From: an uncultured Selenomonas sp.
GTDB lineage: Bacteria > Bacillota > Negativicutes > Selenomonadales > Selenomonadaceae
NCBI GenBank assembly: GCA_902766095.1
Contig: CACXCN010000085.1
Coordinates: 1-64,000, forward strand
Direction of reading: 5' to 3'
DNA: 64,000 bases
The notes under the pieces are model-generated. The model saw nothing but the letters and a program-made list of their open reading frames with translations, was not told where the DNA came from and searched no databases. The translations under genes and the position numbers were made by a program. Positions 25,754 through 33,859 of this stretch are shown here, in pieces. Numbering within the stretch: the first letter of the stretch is position 1; every line of letters begins with the position of its first letter.

Positions 25754-28150
25754 ATGATATTGCTCCACAGCAAAGTATACGGTATCGTACAGGGAGTGGG
25801 ATTCCGCCCCTTCATCGCACGACTGGCCCAGAAATACGCCGTGAACGGCAGCGTCTGCAACAAAGGGCCCTATGTCGAGCTCTACATCGCAGGTGCCGAG
25901 TCAGACTGCAGAGCCCTGCTGGACGAGATGGAATCACAGCCGCCTGAGCGCGCCACCATATTGAAAGTCGATACCGATGTGCTGACGCCGGCTGACGAAG
26001 GCTATCAGACGTTCACCGATTTCCAGATCATCGACAGCGCCCGGGAGCGCGGAGCGATATTCGTCTCACCTGATATAGCGACCTGCGATAAATGCCGGGC
26101 CGAGCTCTACGATCCGCACAACCGCCGCTACCTGCATCCCTTCATAAACTGCACAGCCTGCGGACCGCGCCTGACCATCCTCGAAGCCATGCCCTACGAC
26201 CGCGAGCGGACCAGCATGCGCGAATTCCCGATGTGCGAAGCCTGCCATACCGAGTATACGACGCCTGACGACCGCCGCTATGATGCCCAGCCGGTCTGCT
26301 GCAACGACTGCGGTCCCGAAGTATACCTGCTCGACGGATCCCTGCGCGGAAGTGCTGCCATCACGGCCATCCGCCAGGCCATCATCGACGGTCAGATCGT
26401 AGCGATAAAGGGCATCGGCGGCTTTCATCTGGCCTGCGATGCCAGCAATGACGCGGCCGTACGGCTGCTGCGCCAGCGCAAGAACCGGCCGACAAAGCCT
26501 TTCGCCATCATGATGCGCGATATGGCGGCAGTGCAGCGCGAATGCATCGTCGAGCCGGGACAGGCGGCCATGCTCACGGGACACCAAAAGCCCATACTGC
26601 TCCTGCATCGGCGCGATTCCCTTTCCCCGGATACAGACGCATCATCCCGGCGTCTGGCCGACAGCGTCGCGCCCGGCAATCCGCGCATCGGCGTCATGCT
26701 GCCCTATGCGCCGGTGCAAATGCTCCTGTTTGACTACCCTGACGGACTGAATGACCGCATGCCCGATATGCTGGTCATGACGAGCGGCAATCCGCACGGA
26801 GCGCCGATCTGCCGCGATGACGAGCAGGTCCGGTCCGCACTGGCCGGCCGCATCGCGGACATGGTATTGTCACATAACCGCCGCATACGCCTGCGGGCCG
26901 ATGACACGGTGACCGACTGGTATCGCGGCGCCCCCTATATGATACGCCGCAGCCGCGGCTTCGCACCGCTGCCGGTCATGCTCTCCGGGGATTGGCACGG
27001 CCAGGTGCTCGGCATCGGCGGCGAGCTGAAGAACACCTTCTGCCTCGGCCATGACGATCTGCTCTATCCCTCGCCCTATGTCGGCGATATGAGCGATCTG
27101 CGCACCGTGCAGGCGCTGAAGGAGTCCATCCACCTCATGGCGGAGCTTCTCGAGATAAAGCCGGAACTCATAGCCTGCGACCTGCATCCCGGCTATATCA
27201 CGACGCAGGTCGCCGAGTCACTCGAGCTGCCCCTGATGAAGGTACAGCATCACTACGCTCATATCCTGAGCTGCATGGCGGAAAATGACTACCCCGTCGA
27301 GGCTGAGCCCGTCATCGGCCTGAGCCTCGATGGGACCGGCTACGGACTCGATGGCACGATATGGGGTGGCGAGATACTGCTCTGCAGCTACACCGGGTTC
27401 CAACGTCTCGGCCATATCACGCCGTTCCCCCAGGCCGGCGGCGACAAAGCCTCCCGCGAAGGCTGGCGCATAGCCGCCGCGCAGATATACGCGCTGACTG
27501 CAGACAGAGAGCAGGCCACGGATATCATAAAGAAGCTCGCGCTCACGGATGAGCAGGGCTGCCGCGCCATCGCCTTCATGCTGGACAAGAACCTCAACAC
27601 CATCACGAGCACGAGCATGGGACGCCTGTTCGACAGCATCAGCGCGGTTCTCGGCATACGCCGGGCCTCATCGTTCGAGGGGGAGGCCGCCAATTATCTC
27701 GAATTCGCTGCCGAAAAATACCTGCAGCAGCAGGGACATGCACCTGACGACTACGGCGAGCCATGGGAGCCGCCGACCCTGCCGGACTGGCTCCCCGCTG
27801 CTGCGGACTCTGCCCCCGGGACCGACCTCCCCACGGACAAACTTTTCCGCTATATACTTGAGCGTCAGCTGACGGGCTGCCCGGCCGGCGAATCCGCCTA
27901 TATATTCCACTACGCCCTGGCCCGGATGCTGACGGCTGCCGCCGCATCTGCCAGCCAGAGCACCGGCAGTCATACCGTGGCCCTGTCCGGCGGCGTCTGG
28001 CAGAACCATCTGCTGCTGCAGCTGACGGAACCCATGCTGACCGCAGCCGGACTGAAGGTACTGCGTCACAGCCAGATCCCGCCTAACGATGGCGGTATCT
28101 GCCTCGGTCAGGCCGTAGCCGCCCTCTGCCGCCGGAACGGCATTTGCTGA
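25754..28150 (+). CDS. hypF: carbamoyltransferase HypF
   Basis: A 798-residue enzyme that uses carbamoyl phosphate and ATP to carbamoylate the C-terminal cysteine of HypE, the source of cyanide for the Fe(CN)2CO unit of [NiFe] hydrogenases. Domains in order: acylphosphatase (VQGVGFRPF, about 12-20), two C4 zinc fingers (CDKC, CTACG, CEAC, CNDCG), a YrdC-like domain (about 205-390) and a Kae1-like domain (HHYAHILSC, SLDGTGYGLDG). All parts are intact and the length is normal. It starts 24 bp after the NifK-like gene. Finding hypF between nitrogenase-like genes, away from any hydrogenase, is unusual. Confidence 0.97.
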   Translation: MILLHSKVYGIVQGVGFRPFIARLAQKYAVNGSVCNKGPYVELYIAGAESDCRALLDEMESQPPERATILKVDTDVLTPADEGYQTFTDFQIIDSARERGAIFVSPDIATCDKCRAELYDPHNRRYLHPFINCTACGPRLTILEAMPYDRERTSMREFPMCEACHTEYTTPDDRRYDAQPVCCNDCGPEVYLLDGSLRGSAAITAIRQAIIDGQIVAIKGIGGFHLACDASNDAAVRLLRQRKNRPTKPFAIMMRDMAAVQRECIVEPGQAAMLTGHQKPILLLHRRDSLSPDTDASSRRLADSVAPGNPRIGVMLPYAPVQMLLFDYPDGLNDRMPDMLVMTSGNPHGAPICRDDEQVRSALAGRIADMVLSHNRRIRLRADDTVTDWYRGAPYMIRRSRGFAPLPVMLSGDWHGQVLGIGGELKNTFCLGHDDLLYPSPYVGDMSDLRTVQALKESIHLMAELLEIKPELIACDLHPGYITTQVAESLELPLMKVQHHYAHILSCMAENDYPVEAEPVIGLSLDGTGYGLDGTIWGGEILLCSYTGFQRLGHITPFPQAGGDKASREGWRIAAAQIYALTADREQATDIIKKLALTDEQGCRAIAFMLDKNLNTITSTSMGRLFDSISAVLGIRRASSFEGEAANYLEFAAEKYLQQQGHAPDDYGEPWEPPTLPDWLPAAADSAPGTDLPTDKLFRYILERQLTGCPAGESAYIFHYALARMLTAAAASASQSTGSHTVALSGGVWQNHLLLQLTEPMLTAAGLKVLRHSQIPPNDGGICLGQAVAALCRRNGIC

Positions 28151-28188
28151 CATGTACACGATATAATATAAAAGGAGAGCAATTCATC

Positions 28189-28395
28189 ATGTGTGTAGGA
28201 CTTCCTGCCAAAGTTGTAAAAATACAGAATGGCACCGCGCTCGTCGATGCCTCGGGGGCTCGCCGCGAGGTATCCGCCGAACTGCTGGACGATGTGGATC
28301 CGGGCGACTACGTCATGGTCCATGCCGGCATCGCCATCGCCAAGATAGACGAAAATGACGACGACGAAACCGCCCGTCTCCTGGAAAATATATAA
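28189..28395 (+). CDS. hypC: hydrogenase assembly chaperone HypC
   Basis: A 68-residue HypC/HupF chaperone that carries the Fe(CN)2CO group with HypD. The obligatory N-terminal cysteine motif is present (MCVGLPAKV, with C2 ready after methionine removal), followed by the GDYVMVHAGIAIAKID block. The tail is acidic. The start is fixed by the motif and by an AAAGGAGA site 7 nt upstream. It lies between hypF and hypD in the canonical order F-C-D-E. In hydrogenase maturation HypC also docks on the large subunit; here the acceptor could instead be a nitrogenase-like protein, which is only an inference. Confidence 0.96.
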   Translation: MCVGLPAKVVKIQNGTALVDASGARREVSAELLDDVDPGDYVMVHAGIAIAKIDENDDDETARLLENI

Positions 28396-28411
28396 CAAGG
28401 GTTTGATATCA

Positions 28412-29479
28412 ATGACACCTGAACAGAAAGAAAAGCTGCAAAAAGCCAAAGACCTCATAACCTCGTATCGCGGTCCCCGCATACGCATCATGGAAGTCTG
28501 CGGCACGCACACCCATGAGATATTCCGCCTCGGCCTGCGCCAGCTGCTGCCGCCCGACATAACGCTCATATCCGGTCCCGGTTGCCCGGTCTGCGTCACC
28601 CCGACCACCTTCATCGATGAGGCGCTCTGGCTGGCCCTGGCTGCTGACGGTCCCCGGGCCACGATCTGCACCTTCGGCGATCTCATCCGCGTCCCCGGCA
28701 CCACGGCCTCCCTGGCCACTGCCCGCGCAGAGGGCGCAAAAATTCAGATCGTATATACGCCGCTCGATGCCGCGGAGTATGCCCACGCCCATCCGGAAGA
28801 AACCGTCGTATTCCTCTCCGTCGGCTTCGAGACCACGGTTCCCTCGAGCTGCCTGGCTCTGCAGCGGGCTCAGGAATACGGCTGCACGAATTTCACGCTG
28901 CTCACAGCCAACAAGGTCATGCCGCCCGCCTATCGGGCCATGGCCTCGTCCTGTGACGCCTATCTCTACCCCGGCCACGTCTGCGCCATCACCGGCACGA
29001 GCATCCCGGAGCAGCTCGTCCACGATGGCATATCCGGCGTCGTGGCAGGCTTCACGGCCGCCGAGCTCCTGACGGCCATAGCCGTCATCGTGAAGCGGGT
29101 CCCACTCGGTCAGCCCTTCTTCGTCAACTGCTATCCGCGCGTCGTAAAGCCGGCTGGCAGCCCCAAAGCCATGGCGCTGATTGACAAATATATGCAGCCG
29201 GTCGATGCCGAGTGGCGCGGGCTCGGAATCATGCCGGCCAGCGGCCTCGCGCTGCGCCCCGATTATGCCGCCTTCGATGCCCGCAAGCGCTTCCGGATAC
29301 CGCCGCTCGACGGCCATCCGAATCCCGCCTGCCGCTGCGGCGAGATACTACAGGGACGCTGCACGCCGCCCGAGTGCCCATTATTCGGCAAGACCTGCAC
29401 GATCGAGCATCCGATCGGCGCCTGCATGGTCTCCCGCGAGGGAACATGCTCGGCTTTTTACCAATATGGCAATTACTGA
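28412..29479 (+). CDS. hypD: hydrogenase maturation protein HypD
   Basis: A 355-residue [4Fe-4S] scaffold on which Fe is fitted with two CN and one CO. Signature segments are all present: MEVCGTHTHEIFR (C30), SGPGCPVCVTP (C58, C61), and the C-terminal cluster cysteines in CRCGEILQG, CTPPECPLFGKTC and the final CMVSREGTC region. The start at 28412 fits HypD proteins; the frame is open 57 bp further but overlaps hypC. It is 17 bp downstream of hypC and probably cotranscribed. Confidence 0.97.
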   Translation: MTPEQKEKLQKAKDLITSYRGPRIRIMEVCGTHTHEIFRLGLRQLLPPDITLISGPGCPVCVTPTTFIDEALWLALAADGPRATICTFGDLIRVPGTTASLATARAEGAKIQIVYTPLDAAEYAHAHPEETVVFLSVGFETTVPSSCLALQRAQEYGCTNFTLLTANKVMPPAYRAMASSCDAYLYPGHVCAITGTSIPEQLVHDGISGVVAGFTAAELLTAIAVIVKRVPLGQPFFVNCYPRVVKPAGSPKAMALIDKYMQPVDAEWRGLGIMPASGLALRPDYAAFDARKRFRIPPLDGHPNPACRCGEILQGRCTPPECPLFGKTCTIEHPIGACMVSREGTCSAFYQYGNY

Positions 29480-29488
29480 TGATAAATC

Positions 29489-29515
29489 GAGCCACGCTGC
29501 ATTGCAGCACGGCTC
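29489..29515 (+). other. stem-loop between hypD and hypE
   Basis: GAGCC and GGCTC close a hairpin with an inner GCTGC/GCAGC stem and an ATT loop. No T-run follows, and the hypE ribosome site (GGGAG) lies directly after. A stabilising or processing hairpin is possible. Confidence 0.5.
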
Positions 29516-29527
29516 AGGGAGAATCTT

Positions 29528-30547
29528 ATGCTGAATGATAACGAAAAGGTGACGCTGGCCCATGGAGCCGGCGGAAAAAAGACATCGGAACTCATACACG
29601 ATATATTCCAGAAACATCTCGGCAACCGCTATTTCACTGCTGATGACGCAGCCGTGCTCGAGCTGGACAGCCGGCACATCGCGGTCACGACGGATGGTTT
29701 CATCGTCAGCCCCTGGCAGTTCCCGGGCGGCAACATCGGCGAGCTCTGCATCTGCGGTACGGTCAACGACCTGTCCTGCATGGGGGCCAGGCCGAAATAT
29801 CTGACCTGTGCCTTTCAGATCGAAGAAGGCACGCCGCTCCGCGACCTCGAGCTCATCGCCAGCTCGATGGCCGAGACGGCAGCCGCAGCCGGTGTCCACA
29901 TCGTGGCCGGCGATACGAAAGTCGCGGGCAAAGGCCAGGTCGACCACTGCTTCATCACCACGACCGGCATCGGCGAACTGCAGCCCGGACTCTGCCCCAG
30001 CGGCAGCCGGGCCGCTGCCGGTGATGCCGTCATCGTCACCGGCGATGTCGGCCGCCACGGCTGTGCCATACTGCTGGCCCGTGGCGACTACGGCATAGAT
30101 GCCGCGGTCACCAGCGATGCGGCCCCGCTCTGGAGCATCGTCGAGCCTCTGACGAAGATTGCCGCCCCTGAAGACCTGCACACGATGCGCGACGCCACGC
30201 GCGGCGGTGTCGGCACCGTCCTCTATGAGATCGCCGGCGAGAGCGGTGTCGGCATCGAGTTGAACAGTGCCGCCATCCCCGTAGATCCGGCTGTACGCGG
30301 CACCTGCGATATGCTCGGTCTCGAGCCGCTGTATCTGGCCTGCGAGGGCCGGCTCGTCATATTCACTCCTGCGGAACGCGCCGACGAAGTACTGGCTGTC
30401 ATCCGTCAGACGGAGCAGGGCCGGGGTGCGGCGCGCATCGGCACGGTCGTCAGCGATCACCCCGGCAAGGTGACAATCAACACCGTGCTGGGCACACAGA
30501 CGATATTGCCGGCTCCGGGCGGCGAACTGCTGCCCCGTATCTGCTGA
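29528..30547 (+). CDS. hypE: hydrogenase maturation protein HypE
   Basis: A 339-residue PurM-like ATPase that dehydrates the thiocarboxamide made on its C-terminal cysteine into thiocyanate and donates CN to HypC-HypD. The C-terminal tetrapeptide PRIC is intact (C339), which is required for function. The N-terminus has the HGAGG ATP motif and the VxxTxDxFxVxPxxFPGGxIGxL-type block. RDATRGGVGT is also typical. It is the last hyp gene; hypA and hypB (nickel insertion) do not follow. The next gene is a nitrogenase-like protein, 13 bp on. Confidence 0.97.
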   Translation: MLNDNEKVTLAHGAGGKKTSELIHDIFQKHLGNRYFTADDAAVLELDSRHIAVTTDGFIVSPWQFPGGNIGELCICGTVNDLSCMGARPKYLTCAFQIEEGTPLRDLELIASSMAETAAAAGVHIVAGDTKVAGKGQVDHCFITTTGIGELQPGLCPSGSRAAAGDAVIVTGDVGRHGCAILLARGDYGIDAAVTSDAAPLWSIVEPLTKIAAPEDLHTMRDATRGGVGTVLYEIAGESGVGIELNSAAIPVDPAVRGTCDMLGLEPLYLACEGRLVIFTPAERADEVLAVIRQTEQGRGAARIGTVVSDHPGKVTINTVLGTQTILPAPGGELLPRIC

Positions 30548-30560
30548 GAAGGATTTCATC

Positions 30561-32162
30561 ATGTTACTGCAAATACACGGGGAACCCAGCCCGGCTTCCC
30601 GCCATATAAAAGATATAACGGGGCCGGCGTTCTTCCCCCATTCGCTCGAATACTCCGTACCGGCCCGCGGGACCTGGAACATCGTCCATACCGGCATGCT
30701 CGTACCGGAATCACACCATATATACATATGTGCTTCGGGCTGTCTCCGTGGCGTCGTCCTGACGGCAGCCGAGATGGGCGCTGACTACCGGCGGCGATTC
30801 TCTACCATCGAATTGAAAAGCAAGGACCTCGTCAATACCGATAACGAGCAGCTCATCATCGACGGCATCACGGATATCTTGAATAATCTCGACTACACGC
30901 CGCGGTCAGTATTCGTATTTCCGGCCTGCGTCCACCACTTTCTGGGATGCAATCTGCGCTATGTCTACCGCGAGCTGCAGCGCCGCTTTCCCGGCCTGGA
31001 CTTCGCCGAGTGCTTCATGGACCCCGTCTGTCAGACGAATCCGCGCAACCTGACGCCGGAGGACCGGCTTCGCCGTGCCATCACGCGGCTCTGGGACATC
31101 GGGACCATTGAGCCGCGTACGCTTACGCTGTTCAATAGCAACTTCCCCATGGCTGCGTCATCACCTGTCTACGAGATCGCCCGCGCTGCCGGCTGGCAGA
31201 TCCATGACGCAGCAGCCTGCCAGAGCTATGACGATTTCCGCGCCCTCGGACATGCTGCCGTATTCGCCTATACCAGCCCGATGGGACACCGGGCCGCCCG
31301 GGATCTCGGACGCCGCACCGGCCGTCCGGTCATCTACCTGCCCCAGCAGTGGCGCGCTCCTGAGACGACGGCCAGCATCCGACAGCTGCTCACCGCCATG
31401 GACCTGACCGCTGCCTCGATGCCGGACACCATGCTGGCCCGCCATCGTGAGGACGCTGCCTCCGGACTGGCCGCGCTGAAAGCCGAAATCGGCTCGCTCC
31501 CCATAGCCATAGATTATACTTTCACTCACTGCCTGTTCAGTATGGCCCGGGCTCTCGTCGAGGCCGGACTGAACGTCGTACGCCTCTATGCCGACGCCTG
31601 CCTGCCCGAAGAGGCTGAGGATTTCCAATGGCTGCAGCAGCACTGCCCGGATCTGGAGATATATTCTGCCAAGCAGGCCGATATGCGCTTTGCTGTCGAT
31701 GCGGATGCACTCGCAGCCGCCCGTTCACCTCATCCGCCCCGGCGCATATTGGCGCTCGGGCAAAAAGCCGCCTACTACACGGCCAGTCCTTATTTCGTCA
31801 ATGTCATAGAGTCCGGCGGTGAATTCGGCCTGACGGGTCTGGCTGTACTGGCCCGGGATATGCGGCAGGCGAGCCGCACGCCCAAGAATCTCGAAAAAAC
31901 GATCAGCCCGAAAGGCTGGAGAGGACCGTGTGAGCTATGTCTAAAAAAAATGACCGGACAGCAGCGCCGCATATGCATACGGCGCAGACTGCCCATATCA
32001 TCAGTACTTACTCCGCCGACAATTTCGGCGTCTGCTCAGCGCTCTACGAGCTCGGCGGCATGGTCGTCATCCACGACCCCTCCGGCTGCAACTCCACCTA
32101 TACGACACATGATGAGCCGCGCTGGTTCACGAAACCCAGCCTGTTCTACATCTCCGCCCTGA
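30561..32162 (+). CDS. NifD-like nitrogenase component 1 protein, pair B, with aberrant C-terminus
   Basis: A component 1 family protein. The likely functional part is about 460 residues. Cluster-type cysteines occur in CASGCLRG (C57, C61), FPACVHHFLGCN (C123, C130) and CFMDPVCQ, a richer set than in its K-like partner. The frame does not stop near the normal end: after SPKG it passes through WRGPCEL into the next gene and adds about 70 residues rich in S, P, R and T which are out-of-frame translation of that gene. A reading one frame away gives LERTV and a stop at 31930-31932, similar to the LERLQV end of the paralogue at 31937-33124. A small deletion near 31917 is the likely cause. The start has a GAAGGA site. 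Confidence 0.7.
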   Translation: MLLQIHGEPSPASRHIKDITGPAFFPHSLEYSVPARGTWNIVHTGMLVPESHHIYICASGCLRGVVLTAAEMGADYRRRFSTIELKSKDLVNTDNEQLIIDGITDILNNLDYTPRSVFVFPACVHHFLGCNLRYVYRELQRRFPGLDFAECFMDPVCQTNPRNLTPEDRLRRAITRLWDIGTIEPRTLTLFNSNFPMAASSPVYEIARAAGWQIHDAAACQSYDDFRALGHAAVFAYTSPMGHRAARDLGRRTGRPVIYLPQQWRAPETTASIRQLLTAMDLTAASMPDTMLARHREDAASGLAALKAEIGSLPIAIDYTFTHCLFSMARALVEAGLNVVRLYADACLPEEAEDFQWLQQHCPDLEIYSAKQADMRFAVDADALAAARSPHPPRRILALGQKAAYYTASPYFVNVIESGGEFGLTGLAVLARDMRQASRTPKNLEKTISPKGWRGPCELCLKKMTGQQRRICIRRRLPISSVLTPPTISASAQRSTSSAAWSSSTTPPAATPPIRHMMSRAGSRNPACSTSPP

Positions 32163-33124
32163 CGGAACAGGATGCCATCATCGGCAACGACCAGCGCATC
32201 ATCGACGATATCACCGACGCCGCACGTCGGCAGCATCCGCGCTTCATCTGCATCATCCCCTCACAGATCGCCTTCCTGATCGGTACCGATATGAGTGCGA
32301 TCGCCAAAGTCATCCAGAAAAAGACCGGTATACGCACGTTCACCCTGCCGACCAGCAACATGACCTACTATGAGCGCGGCATAAACCTGGCCCTGAGCTG
32401 CCTTGCCGGCTGGTTCACGGATATGCATCCAACCGGCCTGCCGACGAACGACCATCTCGTGAACCTGCTCGGCATCACCCCGCTCGACTACTCAGTGAAT
32501 GGCAGTCTCGAGTCTATGCGCCGCTATTTTGCCGGACGTGGTATGACCACCGCCAGCTGGACGCTCGACACGAGCTGGGAAACTATCATGGAGCCGGATA
32601 CGGCCGCGCGCGAAAACATCGTCCTGTCCTACGGCGGGCTCGGAGCTGCTCACATACTGGCAGATGCGCTCCATATCCCCTACCGTGTCGGCGTCCCCAT
32701 AGGCGGACAGTTCATCGATGTCGGGAAGGCCTGTGCCGCATCATGTCCCTCAGCTGCCTCGACCGGACCAGCTGAGACGCCCGAAAACTTCATAATCGGC
32801 GAGACCATCTATGCCCAGGCTCTGGCCCTTGCCCTGGAGGGCTCTGGCCGCGGCCACTTCCGCGTCATCATCCCGATGGAATCAGACGCCGAGATCCAGC
32901 TGCCGGACTCCATCAATGCTACGGACGAGAAAGACCTGCAGCCTCTGCTGGAAACCGCCGGCACCGTCATCGCCGACCCGCTTTACGAACCGATCACCCA
33001 GGGCTGCGAGCACTTCATCCCCCTGCCGCACGAGGCTTTCAGCGGCCGCCTCTACCGCGCCCAGATTCCCGACCTCATCTCCCCCAAGGGCTATCAGGAA
33101 TTCCTGGAGAGACTGCAAGTATGA
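31937..33124 (+). CDS. NifK-like nitrogenase component 1 protein, pair B
   Basis: A 395-residue component 1 family protein and the last gene of the operon. An N-terminal cysteine lies in FGVCSAL (C33) and a second in DPSGCNS (C51), followed by DEPRW (59-63), the signature it shares with the 24650-25729 product. IIPSQIAFLIGTD marks the position where D-like proteins carry a cysteine. The C-terminal SPKGYQEFLERLQV is the family's usual end. A GGAGAGG site precedes the ATG, inside the end of the upstream gene. Together with that gene it forms a second D/K-like pair, as NifEN does to NifDK, so one pair may be catalytic and one an assembly scaffold; which is which is unknown. Confidence 0.78.
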   Translation: MSKKNDRTAAPHMHTAQTAHIISTYSADNFGVCSALYELGGMVVIHDPSGCNSTYTTHDEPRWFTKPSLFYISALTEQDAIIGNDQRIIDDITDAARRQHPRFICIIPSQIAFLIGTDMSAIAKVIQKKTGIRTFTLPTSNMTYYERGINLALSCLAGWFTDMHPTGLPTNDHLVNLLGITPLDYSVNGSLESMRRYFAGRGMTTASWTLDTSWETIMEPDTAARENIVLSYGGLGAAHILADALHIPYRVGVPIGGQFIDVGKACAASCPSAASTGPAETPENFIIGETIYAQALALALEGSGRGHFRVIIPMESDAEIQLPDSINATDEKDLQPLLETAGTVIADPLYEPITQGCEHFIPLPHEAFSGRLYRAQIPDLISPKGYQEFLERLQV

Positions 33125-33147
33125 AGCCGTCCCCTCAGGGGAAGGCT

Positions 33148-33184
33148 AAAAAAAACGGAACTGTTTTCACAGTTCCGTTTTTTT
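33148..33184. terminator. terminator of the nif-like/hyp operon
   Basis: AACGGAACTG and CAGTTCCGTT form a 10-bp stem with a 6-nt loop, flanked by As on the left and seven Ts on the right. It lies 24 bp past the last stop and can also stop minus-strand transcription of the gene at 33193. Confidence 0.9.
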
Positions 33185-33192
33185 GCGTCCCT

Positions 33193-33705
33193 TTACAGCG
33201 GCCGGCGATATTGGTAGATCCTGGTTGTGTTCCCCTCGGGAAGGGCATTCTCCTCTTCCCTTTCGCGCTCATTGCGCTCGCGGAGATGCACATCGAGCCT
33301 GATCGGCTCATTCCTCACCGCGCTGGCCTCTTTGGCCGCCTCGCTGTTGGCCCGGCGTATACGTTTCTCCAGGCCCCTGTCGATATCCTGCTGTACCTTT
33401 TTCTGGATGTCCTTCTCTTTCATCAACAGCTCGAGCATATTAATCTGCTTTAAGAAATCCTTCAAATATCCGGCCCGGCGGGCCCGCCGCATCTTCACTG
33501 CCAGCAGTACCACCGCCTGATCCTGCAGCTCGATCAGGCTGCCACTATCTATCGTCTTAGGATCTATATCATTAGCAAAATCTATACGCTCAAGATACTC
33601 CCGCAAGCGGCCGCGATTATAAGCCAGCTGCATGCGTTCCTGCAGCCTTATGACCGCGCGGGCCATTATGCCATCCAGCCTTTCGTCAAAATTTATGTGT
33701 CTCAT
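33193..33705 (-). CDS. charged helical protein of unknown function (170 aa)
   Basis: A 170-residue cytoplasmic protein with very high lysine, arginine and glutamate content, predicted to be almost all helix and probably coiled coil at about 80-130. No recognised domain. A RERNEREREEE stretch near residues 140-150 is likely disordered. The start is supported by GGAG 10 nt upstream. It is convergent with the nif-like operon and is a single gene. Nothing in the context assigns it to that operon. Confidence 0.7.
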   Translation of the reverse strand: MRHINFDERLDGIMARAVIRLQERMQLAYNRGRLREYLERIDFANDIDPKTIDSGSLIELQDQAVVLLAVKMRRARRAGYLKDFLKQINMLELLMKEKDIQKKVQQDIDRGLEKRIRRANSEAAKEASAVRNEPIRLDVHLRERNEREREEENALPEGNTTRIYQYRRPL

Positions 33706-33859
33706 GGACCTATCACTCCGTAAAAAGTATTATGCCCACACCACTACACGCATCATACTAATTGCTGACATTGCATATCTTGCATATTCATTTACGATTT
33801 TACATTACTAATATTTATTCTTCAGCTGCTAACGATATTCCTGCTTTTATGAAATAAAT

